Origin: Chrysemys picta bellii
Lineage: Eukaryota > Chordata > Testudines > Emydidae
Assembly: GCF_011386835.1 (NCBI RefSeq)
Contig: NC_088797.1
Location: 89,600,264 to 89,664,263, forward strand
Direction of reading: 5' to 3'
DNA length: 64,000 nucleotides
Shown here in pieces: positions 51,004 to 61,714 of this stretch (its first letter is position 1; every line of letters begins with the position of its first letter). The translations under genes and the position numbers were made by a program. Below the pieces are notes generated by a model. The model did no database searches and was not told the origin of the DNA. It was given only the letters and a program-made list of their open reading frames with translations.

Positions 51004-51664
51004 TGTGACAAAGTTCCTCCTCTGTCTTGGTGGGTCCTGCACTTATTGGCGGATTCTCTTGCCTCAGAGATTCACCATGTGGGTTGGGGAACAGCCCAGA
51101 GACCTTCCCCTCTGGGAGAACCCACAGTCCAGGTCAATTGGGAGGTTTGGGGGGAACGCAGGCCCGCCCTCTACTCCAGGTTCCAGCCCAGGGCCCTGTG
51201 GACTGCAGCTGTCTATAGTGCCTCCTGTAACAGCTGCATGACAGCTACAACTCCCTGGGCTGCTTCCCCATGGCCTCCTCCAAACACTTTCCTTATTCTC
51301 ACCACAGGACCTTCCTCCTGGTGTCTGATAACGCTTGTGCTCCTCAGGCCTCCAGCAGCACACCCTCTCAGCTCCTTGCACCTCTTGCTCCCAGCTCCTC
51401 ACACTCACACCACAAACTGAAGTGAGCTCCTTTTTAAAACCCAGGGGCCTGATTAGCCTGCCTTAATTGATTCTAGCAGCTTCTTCTTAATTGGCTCCAG
51501 GTGTCCTAATTAGCCTGCCTGCCTTAACTGGTTCTAGCAGGTTCCTGATTACTCTAGTGCAGCCCCTGCTCTGGTCACTCAGGGAACAGAAAACTACTCA
51601 TCCAGTGACCAGTATATTTGCCCTCTGCCAGACTCCTGTACCCCACTGGTCTGGGTCTGTCACA
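51004..51664 (+). mobile_element. solo LTR, 661 bp
   Basis: Begins TGTGACAAAGTTCC and ends GGTCTGTCACA, giving inverted TGTGACA/TGTCACA ends. It is flanked by the 4-bp duplication ATAC (51000-51003 and 51665-51668). The body is pyrimidine-rich, with tandem variants of TTAATTGATTCTAGCAGC and TTAACTGGTTCTAGCAGG in the 3' half (51460-51545). No coding sequence. Family not determined; an LTR retrotransposon or endogenous retrovirus. Confidence 0.88.
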
Positions 51665-51668
51665 ATAC

Positions 51669-52225
51669 ACATATGCATGTGCTTGCATGTGTGAAATCTT
51701 TCATTATATTGCCTACTTTAACAGACAGCTTTGCATTTATACTTAAACTAATTTATTATTAACATAAACACATCTGCCTATTGTAATGTTTTGGATTTTC
51801 TAATATAATCAGTATTTTCATGTATTTGAGTAGTCCAAAATTTGGGTAAAAACCTGTAAAAAAACTGAACAATAGCTTTTTTTTTAAATTCTGGGAATTT
51901 TTCAGTTAAAAACCAGTAAAAACAAAAAATGAAGGGCCTTAATTATGTTGCAGAAACCAGATTCACCCTTTGGACTTTCAGTGCCCCTTGCAGCACATCT
52001 CAGCCCATCATGAATGATGTGCACGCTTTGATTTTACGGCACACAAATTGATTTTGCTGGAAAAATAGCTTTCACTACAGGCCAAATCAAATGAAACTTC
52101 TTGGGCATAATTAGATTGTTCTCTTCTCCTCCCCCCTCCCCGCATTTCCATGAAACTACACAGGGCTGTTGTGAGGACACATTCTTCGGTATATGTGAGC
52201 AGCTCAGATACCTTGATGATTGGGA
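51669..52225. other. unassigned non-coding stretch
   Basis: AT-rich, with no gene or bounded repeat before the hAT copy. Confidence 0.4.
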
Positions 52226-52233
52226 GTCATATA

Positions 52234-52834
52234 CAGGGCTGGCTCTAACTTTTTTGCTGCCCCAAGCAAAAAAAGAGCGTTGCCCTGCCGTAACACCCCC
52301 CCCGTGCGAGCGCTGCGCTGCCCGAAGCCCTGCTCCCCGAGCGCTGCGCCGCACAAGCCCCCGCCCCCCGAAGCCCCGCCCGAAGCCCTGCCCCCCGAGT
52401 GCCACGCTGCCCGAAGCCACGCCCCCCCGAGTGCCGCGCCACCGAAGCCCCTCCCGAGCGCTGGGCCGCCCAGGCCCCCCGTGCCATGCCGCCCAAGCTC
52501 CTGCCCCCCGAGCACTGCACCACCCGAAGCCCCTGCCTCCCCGAGCGCCACGCCACCCAACCCCCCGCCCCCCCCCCGAGTGCCACGCCACCCGGAGCCC
52601 CCGCCCCCGCGAGCGCTGCGCCGCCTGAAGCCCCTGCCCCCTCCCGAACGCCGTGCTGCCCAAGGCCCCCCTCCGAGCGCTGCCCGGCGGAAACAAAAAC
52701 AAACAAAAAAAACCCTCCAGCGCTGCCCCGCTGAACCAAAGAAAAAAACAAACAAACCCCTCCCGAGCGCTGCCCCGCCCCAAGGTGCTGCCCCAAGCAC
52801 ATGCTTGGTCGGCTGGTGCCTGGAGCCGGCCCAG
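52234..52834. mobile_element. non-autonomous hAT-type element, CAGGGC family, copy 5, very GC-rich
   Basis: Starts CAGGGCTGGCTCTAACTTTT, ends TGGAGCCGGCCCAG, with the perfect 8-bp duplication GTCATATA (52226-52233 and 52835-52842). The interior (52290-52690) consists of some 15 degenerate units of about 25-30 bp built on CCGAGCGCTGCGCCGCCCGA and AGCCCCTGCCCC. The repeats create open frames up to 249 codons on both strands, which encode low-complexity Gly/Arg/Ala or Pro-rich peptides and are not genes. Confidence 0.93.
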
Positions 52835-52842
52835 GTCATATA

Positions 52843-54099
52843 GCTAGAACAAAGGAGGCTGGAAGGAGGAACTATGCATATGTATATACGTCTTGCTCTT
52901 CCTTGGCTTGCCGGCTGTGTTCAAATTTAGCTGCTTCTTCCTTCATGAAGTTTCTAAGATCTGACCTGTTCTATCCATATAACTAAAATCCTCTTCCATG
53001 CCCACCATTGTTGTTTCCAGTCTTAATCACTTCAGCTTCCTTCTCTATGGCCTTTCTACCATCTATAGCACTCCCTCCAGTCCATTCAAAATGTAGCTGC
53101 TGAAATCATCTTAATTCTAACAATATAATCTTAAATCCCCCCAGTGTATGGCCTACTGCATCAAGGTAAAACTTCTGAATTTCAAGCTCTACCCTTCTGT
53201 ATTCATATTCTAAGGAAGCCTGGCTTTTCAGAGAGAGGGAAATGAAAAATAGTCCCAATTAAACCTTTAAAAACACTGTCTTTGGCTAAAACAAATGGCA
53301 AATATTGAATACAAAATGGTGGAGGGGTATAAAGATTTTATTGGTCTGAGTTTGGGATGACTACCCTACTCACAAATGGTAACTGTTACACCCAACTGTG
53401 TCTTGTATTCACCATTTCACTTTGAGTTATCTATAGTTGAATAAAAAATGAGATAAAATATTCAGTGTATGTCTCATTGTTGAATACACTTGTTATACCA
53501 TCACTTAGTCATACAAGAAGAAAACTCGACCATATTTCAGTAAAATTATCCAACCTGTCATTCTGTTGGATAGATACTTTCTTCCCCTTAGATTAAGAAA
53601 ATAACTGAAATCAGTATATTAACTTGTAATGTTTGGGTTCTTTGTACTTTTCCATTGCTAGTATGAAAACCTATTTGAATAGGAAATGCAGAGAAATCAT
53701 TCACTTCAAAATTATGGTGTTTGCCCCTTGACGTTATGTTGGTCTTTCTCTTTAACCAAGTTTTGTAATAAATCTGAATCTCTTAACAGCAATATCAAAG
53801 TACTGAGTGCTCTTCCTGTACAGCACTAGATCTATGATCCAGGATATTGTATCACATTCTAATCCCACAACACAGGACAGTTACTCAGTTTGTACAACCA
53901 GGCTAAATGACTCACTATCTGCTTCCAAAGTCAAAGTTATGAGCAGATTAGCTTTCAGAATTTCCTGCCTTCAGTGGGATCTAAACGCAGTACTGAAGTT
54001 GTTAATGTAATTCTATGTCTTTATAATGAGCTAAATGATATATCAAATGTAAATCATTGAGGATGTTTTCTCTAAGGGTGGGCGTGTATTTCAGGTATT
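52843..54099. other. unassigned non-coding stretch
   Basis: No gene, terminal repeat or repeat family was recognised. Confidence 0.45.
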
Positions 54100-54720
54100 T
54101 GTGGTTGTAGTGGAGAGGGCTGCAGCTGTGAAAGGCTTGGCTGATTGGGGAAGCAGCCACAGCTAGTGGGAGGCATTCTCTAGCTTTCTGAGAGAAAAGG
54201 ACCTGGCTGCCTGGAAGCTGGGAAGGGTACCTAGGGTGGAGCAGTGCTGGGGAAGGGCAGAGGGAACTGGGGAGCTCTAGCCTAGCCAAACTCCAGGCTT
54301 CAGGCCTTGCTAAAGGCCTACAAATAGGTACTGGGGCTGCAGAGGGGCAGCCCAGAGATAGGCAAAGGCAGCAAGCAGGTCCTAACCCCCTTGCCGGTGA
54401 TGAGTGGTTTACAGACTGCAGTTGGCCCCAGGGAGCGAGGGCTAGATGATGACTGGCAGTAGCCACTGAGGCAAGGTGGGTTTAGAGGGTTGGAAGTTCC
54501 TCTGGGAGGGGAGACCCAGAGCTAGGGGCTACTGTGGTGGGCAGAACCCCTAGGTGAAGGGCACCGGGATCTGGAAGGGACATGGAACCAAGGGCAGGTG
54601 AGACACCGGCCTGCAGAGGGCGCTCCGGGCTGGAAAGAGCTAATTCCCGAGACGGCCAGCAGGAGGCGCTGCACCAGTAAGTTGTCGCCCCGTCAGAGTG
54701 GTCATTTGTGTTGGTTTCAC
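54100..54720 (+). mobile_element. LTR-like remnant
   Basis: Purine-rich, GC-moderate sequence with LTR-like style: GAGAGGGCTGCAGCTGTGAA, AGAACCCCTAGGTGAAGGGC, CTGCAGAGGGCGCTCCGGGC, GGCCAGCAGGAGGCGCTGCA. It stands out from the AT-rich flanks. Ends and target duplication were not found. Confidence 0.35.
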
Positions 54721-55585
54721 AAGCATTTTTACTGCCTGAGGGAGCTGTTTAGGGGGCTGAAATTAGACCAGATCTGGTATTCTTACAATATTTCAGTTCC
54801 CAGAGGGTGTAAATACTGTGAGAATATAAGATTTGCTTTATATCTATTCCTTAGAAAGCTACCTGAGATGAAAACACTCCAGTGAACAGCATACACCAGT
54901 ACTGGTATCTAGGTTCCTTTGGAACCCAAATTCACAAACCTCATCTCCTATAACCTTTGGGCCATGCCATCTCCTATCATTCTGTGGGTTAAAAGGATGA
55001 ACATCCAGCAGATCCGGTTTAGGCTTGCATGAATAAAGAAGGGTTAGTGCTGCTCTGTGATATCTTTTTCCTAGATACAGTGACCCAGAAGAAGCCCTTT
55101 GCAGGGATTGTCTCCACAGTAGGTTGGAAGATAGGAAGAACAGAGCCTGGAGGATCACTACTCTCTGCAGCATCATATATCTCTGATCACTTGGGACTCC
55201 TACAAGTAAATTAACCATGACCCTGTGAGTGGTAACATACTCAGTTTCTCCCTCTGTGCTCTGCAGCCCCAGAGCAATGCCGCTAATTGGGCCAGAGGCG
55301 GGGTTACTGGGAGCAGGAGCCAATGGAGGCCCAGACCCTGTGAGCTGTTGGCCCTGGTTGCTATAGACCCTAAGAACTAGGTGGACCTCTAGGGATCTGT
55401 TGGTTTTGTAGCAGGGCATTCACTTTCTCTGGCATGGATCACAAAGTCAGAGATGTGATGTAACACCACGTGTTTTAAAGCAGACACAGCTGATGATAGG
55501 GAGCAATGCTTTTACTAAAATGGCTGTAATAGTGACATTAGTTTACGTTACAAAATTGCTTATTGGAGGAGGAAGAAACAGGAAT
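54721..55585. other. unassigned stretch with a 186-codon open frame
   Basis: The minus frame 55419-54859 is open for 186 codons and the peptide is not low complexity, but I see no domain, splice site or start context that would support a gene. It may be the relic of a retroelement or chance. Confidence 0.25.
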
Positions 55586-55965
55586 TACCCTCCAGTACTT
55601 TGATCATCAGCTATTCCTTGATACAAGGATGATGTCTGCCAAGAGGAAAAGTCATTGAGACTTAAGACAGCTGAGGAGTCCAATTTGTGCTCTACAGGTT
55701 TTTCCCCATATGTGACAGGTGGTTGCTTGGACAGAGCACAACTGCTGGCTGGGATGCTGTACCCTTTCCTTCCTCCTCTGTCATTTCTCAGCCTTCTGAG
55801 CAAGGCAATTATCTTCAAAATGGGCTGAGGCTTGATATATGATGCGACACCATTGCAGTCTATTGCCAGCCAGCTCTTCCCAGTTCATGGGGTCAATGCC
55901 TCCCTTCTTAAGATATACTTTCAGGGTATCCTTTTAGTACTTCCTTTGTGCCCCGCGAGTCCTCT
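55586..55965 (-). pseudogene. non-LTR retrotransposon C-terminal fragment
   Basis: Minus-strand translation gives RGAQRKY, KDTLKVYLKKGGIDPMNWEE, LAGNRLQWCRIIYQASAHFE, then KAEKQRRKERVQHPS-like basic sequence and a damaged zinc-finger-like ending (CHIWGKTCRAQIGLLS). This order (RYKDTLK, a W(E/D) block, a basic segment, CxxC...RIGLxSH) is that of the C-terminus of a group of vertebrate non-LTR retrotransposon polyproteins. Frame changes and stops are present. The clade is not certain. Confidence 0.6.
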
Positions 55966-57079
55966 TACCATGACTAAGTTGTATTTTGATAAATTACCAT
56001 ATTATTCCTTATAATGTGTCCAAGTATTATGGCTGCTTTTTCCTGCATATTTATTCCAGAAATATCCAGTACTACTTATATTTCAGGATACTTGTTGTCC
56101 CTGAAGCATTAGTCCTGCAGACTGTTCACTAGCTAATCAAAAGCAAATTATGACAGAGATTTGAGCTGCTTCTTCCATTTGCAGGGTTATTCTGAGGCAT
56201 CTGGAGGTGGGAACTATTCAAGTATCTGGCTAGAGACTCTCAGCGTAATTAACTAGAGTATTAGGAAAGTAATATTCTTAACTCTGAATCCTCCAGTAAT
56301 GGGGGAAAAATATAAGGATGTTCTTGAGTGTGTAAAGAGCCATAAGAGTAAATGTGACAGAACAAGAATAATATACTTCTGAAAGTACATGTTAGTACAT
56401 CTTTGGACAGCTGGAATAGCTAATGCAGTTCCATATGGATTGTGCATCAATCTCTCCAAATGTTCAGTGTATTTTACTCATATTATAGGGCTATATTTGA
56501 GCACTTTCTTCTTGTATTACTGTTTCATTATTTAAGGGTCTCCTAGAATTTCTTGGAGATGGAGAGGGAAATAAACTATTGTTGCATATAGCAGAGTATG
56601 TAAGTTGTATCTTTATCTTTTGCTGACAGAAAGAAACCATTTTTATATTCTGTTAAAAAGCATGTGGTTCTGTATAGGATGTGGGGAAACTCTCTAAAGA
56701 ATTTGTATCAACGAAATCTGGTTTAAGTCAAGTATTGGCTCACTTACAGCATCAAAAATCATGATGCTCAGAAAAATGTGAAAGGTCTTTTGTGAAATAA
56801 AGGCAGTACTGTGTCATTAGCTGCTTTGTTTCCAGGAAGCTAGTCCATTTTGAAATATGTTGATATAAATGGCCATCCACGCAGATCCATTACAAAGATT
56901 CTAGAATTGATTTAAACTAAAGATAAAACTATTTTTACTTGCAAAAAAAAGGTGCATTTTAACCATGGGATAACTAGTGTGTGTTAACTATCCTGCTGTA
57001 AAACATACAACACTCTAGTTTTACTGTGAGGTCAAATAGGGGTATAGTACTGACCTCACCTAGCTACCTCATGGTAAAC
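55966..57079. other. unassigned AT-rich stretch
   Basis: No gene or repeat with defined ends was seen. Confidence 0.45.
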
Positions 57080-57088
57080 ACTACACGT

Positions 57089-57208
57089 AGGGTTGCCAAC
57101 TTTGGTTGGATGAATTCCTGGCGATTTCATCAATTGACAATCTTTAATTAAAGATTAATCTTTAATTCGTGGAGACTCCATGATAATCTTGGAGGGTTGG
57201 CATCCCTA
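57089..57208. mobile_element. short MITE, hAT-like
   Basis: A 120-bp element with inverted ends (AGGGTTGCCAAC at left; right end, inverted, TAGGGATGCCAACCC), and a 9-bp direct repeat ACTACACGT on both sides (57080-57088 and 57209-57217); 8 of these bases would be the hAT-type duplication. An internal palindrome TCTTTAATTAAAGATTAATC lies at the centre. Non-coding. Confidence 0.85.
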
Positions 57209-60200
57209 ACTACACGTCTTGTCACCCTTTTGTTTTTTTAAACAGCTATTGTATGTTCTTATCTTGCTGTAAAATTCTAACAAACAGACAAAATAAATTC
57301 AACCCAAACAGCTTTGTGTCATTGAAGACAAACCAAAAAAATAACCTCAAACTCTTTCCGATAGGAAGACATGAATTTCATTTCAAGGTTAGGTACTTGG
57401 AGATGGCTGGGTTTCTAATTATATCACTCATAAAGAAACCTTTTCCCCTAATCACTGAGTTTTCACTTCTTTTGTTCAAACTGCGTCTTGACTATGTGAT
57501 CTTAGAGTGTTTTGTTGAGAAGTTACATGGAAATATGAAGTGAAAAGGAATGATTCATGTTAACCTGTGTTTGTACCTCACTATAACACAGGACATATTT
57601 ACAAAAGAACCACACACAACCCCTCTTCTCAAATGTGGTTAGGACTGAGTGACTCGGGCAGCCAAAATACCCTCCCTGCTCCACCTCCTAGGAATTGCCT
57701 TTCATTTTACCCAAAAAATTGAGATTAGGAGCTACGTTCCTGTTCTTCAAAACAGGAGCCTCCTGTTCAGGGCTGTCCTTTGTATCTGGTGAGTCACAGA
57801 ACTGATACCACCGGAACTGCCCAGGACAACTGAGGCCTGAAGTCTGTGCAGCTCAGATGTCAGCAAATATATACTGTACATGCATCTAATTGGGGGGAAA
57901 AAACATTACTGGTGTTACATTTTCAAAACAGTCCATAGTATTTGGAGCCACATAAGACAGAGGCAAAATTTGCCAGTGTTTACTCATGGGCCTCTGATCA
58001 GTATGTCCAAAATACTTCAAACAAGGCTGATTAAATACACATTATTATCTTTCAGGCTGCTGTCTCTTTGTTCACTCATTACAGTGCGTACATTTAATGC
58101 ACTGCTTTTGGGATAAAGCACTTTATTATTTCTGCTTTGACCTGGGTCTGTCTCTGTTCATGAAATCCGTGGTCTCATTTGCTCTTGTGGTTTTCATGTC
58201 CTCCCATTACACTGTGGCTCTTTGCTTTGAGGAGAGCTGGATGTTTGTTAATTTCAATGACTTTGCTGAATGCAGCTGAGCTAAATTCATATTTTTTACT
58301 TAATGGGTATTTGGGCATGAAAATATATATTTTTGTGGCTGTACATTAACTGGATCCAGTGAGAAAATTCAGAATCTCTCCCGGGGGGGCTGAGTATTTC
58401 CATCGCAGAAATGAACAAATTTCTGAGCAAAACTGGTATTTTAAGAATAAACTTGCTAACGGGGGAAAAAATTCACCTTTGTGGGGTAGAAAGGGGTAAT
58501 TTTAAAATATTGGATGCCAAGTAATTTTATTTTAAAAATTACTACAAATATTTAGTTTAGAGACATGAAATGGTTGGCTAGATCTTACTGTTTCTCTTAC
58601 TACCAACTCAGGGATGTGACTCCACTGTTTTAGTCACATGGGTACTTTTACATATATCAGGGGATGCCATGATTAAGACCAAGTGAAGTAATCACAGTTA
58701 TTAACCATGGCTACTTCATTATTAGAGAGAAGAAAAGAAAACACTGAATAAAACAACACAAATGATAAACTGGTTACTGTATTTCCATTACAATCTGGTT
58801 TAAAAGCTCTGCAAGAGACATAAAGCAGAGAGTGAACCACCTCTTGTGGGGCACTTTCATTCAGTAGGTTGAGACCAAAGTGTATTGTTTCCCAAAATAT
58901 TTGTGAACCCAGTCTTAGTTCCGTATTAGATACTTAAAACCAGTTATGTATGGGCAAGCTACTTTGTTGAAGGGCCTGCTGAAGTGGTTCTTCTTTTTAT
59001 TATTATTATTATCAATAACCTCAACAGTTCATAATTGGGCAAAGTAAGCAATCTTAAATAAATCCTATGATATCAAAGCACATATTTAAATCAGTTACTG
59101 GGAAAAGCCCTTTAAGAAGCTTTCTTAAAACAGATTAATAATGAATAATAATAATCTGAAATCCAATTAAATCCCACTGTTTCTTTGTTTACCAATATTT
59201 ATCCTCTGTCTCCTCTCTATGAAAATATGGTCTAGCAATTTAGTGATTAACCGGAGAAACTGTTAATATAATCAGTTACAATTGCATTTCAATATTCCAA
59301 TAAAATCATTACAAGAGGGTTGTTGTTTTTTTAAATCTAATCCATTGGCTGTATCAGTTAAATTTGTTTCAGCAATTGGGTTGATTTCCCCTTGAGTCTT
59401 TGTTTTTCTTAGCTGTCTGCAGCAGTTTGCTTTTAGAGATGGACAGGCTGAGTTGTGAATTGCTTATTGTTTAAGCAGGGTAGCGGAGAGTGTGTATGTG
59501 TGTGAGGGGGCTCACTTCAGAGTATTTTTTATACCCTTCTTCCTATTTTCAAAAAATTATAGGAAAGCACACTTTGTTCAGGCTTCTTTAGATTCAAAAA
59601 TTTTTATTGCTATTCTTTTTCATTGGCTCTGTGCCTTCGAGATTGACTTAGATGACACTTTAGCTCCTGAATATTCTTTAATTGCCTTTGTTTTTCTAGT
59701 GGAAGGAAAATCCCAGATAAACTCTAATTTTAAAAGGTAACTTTTTCTGAGAGATTTAATGAGAATTTCCTTTAATTTTATCAGAGTTCAACAGGAAATG
59801 AAATTGTTTTTAAAAAGTCCAAACATGCCTATTCCTTATATAAAACTTTATAGTTCTCAAAATAGTATTTTAAAATTAAATAACTCTTAGCAAGTCTTTA
59901 ACTTAAGTTGTTGATTCTACATGACAATTTTGTAAAGATGATTTTTCTTGTCTTTTTGTGTGGAGGGTGAATTACTTCAGCACTATAAGTAATTAATTCC
60001 CATTAATATAAATATTCTATATTTAAATAGCATCTTCCATTAGTAATTAATTTAGCAAGGGACATGAGATTCCATGTCAGTATATAAAGCATTTTGCCAT
60101 TTACATAGCCATGATGATAGGAGCTTTGCATGAAGCTAATGTGTATGCAAGTATGCATTTAACAAAAGTGTTTTTGCCATTTCAATATTTAAGAATTAAA

Positions 60201-61281
60201 CAAAAGTTTAAAACATTTCCAACTACACATTTTTCTCTAAAGCTTTGAAAATACAAGCAGAGGCTTTCTTTAAAATGAAAGGGGGGATTGGTGGGGCTTA
60301 CTTTACTTCTAGTTTTAATGCTCTGATAAAACCCCTCCTTTTGTTTTTACAATTAGATCTCTCCCTAAAACATGAATGTTCTACACTGTTTTGTGGCTAA
60401 GGTTGTTCTCTTTTTGACATATGCTTGTCCTTGGGAGATAGAAATAGAAACCTTCTGGAGTTTCTTTGATTAGTGTTAACATTATATAACATAACAAGCT
60501 ATGACATATATTCTTTTTTCAAACATACTTGTAGCTACATCTTAACATTTGGTAAAAGAGCAAAGAAGTTTATAATGACCTAAAAAGTTATAAGGTGGTT
60601 GTTATTTCTGCATCAAAATTGAGGTCTATCCACCACCCCTTTGCCTGACAAAATGGCAGCTTCCTATCAACTAGAAAGGCTTTCATCTTCATGAAAAATT
60701 TGCGGCAAGGAAAAATAGATTTTTGCTAACTTTTAAGAACTCGGCTAGTCCCATTTGATACAACTATAGTCCTGAAATTCTGGCAAATAACTTGAGAAGT
60801 GCTGGAGAGCTACACTTAGGCTGCCCTAGAAATAATTCTCACTTTTAGTTGTGTTGAGCATGCCTCACCATTCATACTCCTGGATCAATTCACGGGCCTT
60901 GGTTAATTTCCCTTTGTCTGTAGTATTTTAAGCATACAAACAACCCTTGTAAAAGATTATAGAGTATTCTATAAATAATAATAGTCCCCAACTTTGCAAC
61001 TTAAGCATAGTGTCATGAGTGTTTTGGAACAATAATTATAAGGATTGGTACTATATTAGTAGCTTGAGACTGACTGACTGTCGATAAGGTGCTGTAATGG
61101 CATATGAATGGCTAGGCTAATTTCCGTGTTTAATTTCTGCACCCAGCTAATCTGGACTAGATGTTACTATAATCCTGAGCCGAGTGCTCTAGTAGTTAAA
61201 AGTACTGTGCTTTCTCTGAACAAACCTAACTCCTGAGTATGTCGTAAACAATGCCAATACTAGGGGTGTGTGTGTGGTGTT

Positions 61282-61305
61282 TTTTGTTTGTTTGTTTGTT
61301 TGTTT
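61282..61305 (+). repeat. (TTTG)n microsatellite
   Basis: About five to six TTTG units in a T-rich context. Confidence 0.85.
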
Positions 61306-61681
61306 TTAAATTAAGGCTTGTCTTTGAAAGGACAGCATCATGGTCTTTTACAGAATTTTAAAAATTAGTGCTTTTTATTCTCTATTGTTTCTAGCCACCC
61401 TTGTAAGTGGTTGGTTTCTTTTATACTTATTGGTGTATGTTCACAAGTAACATGATAAAAACTTTAAATTTTGAAACCATAATAAAATGAGGAAAAAGTA
61501 CAGAGCAGGAAAGTTGATGCACAATAACTAGCACTGCATGCCCATAATTCATTGGCTAATTTATGAGATCATGCCTCCTTTTGGTGACTGGACTGCACTG
61601 AGGTAAGAAGCAACTAGCTTAACTCAGATGATAGAAACTTTTGATGTCCTGGGTTCTATCCACACTGATGACTATGCTTAA

Positions 61682-61714
<33 letters not shown>
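61682..61714 (+). repeat. (TG)n(TA)n compound microsatellite
   Basis: Six TG units followed by about ten TA units. Confidence 0.9.

Noticed and set aside
52034..52839. Open frames of 249, 211, 207, 185 and 175 codons on both strands
   Set aside because: They arise from 25-30-bp GC-rich tandem units inside a hAT element with perfect target duplications; the peptides are low-complexity and occur in all frames.
54859..55419. Minus-strand open frame of 186 codons as a possible gene
   Set aside because: It is long for chance and not low complexity, but no domain, start context or splice signal supports it. Kept only as an unassigned stretch.
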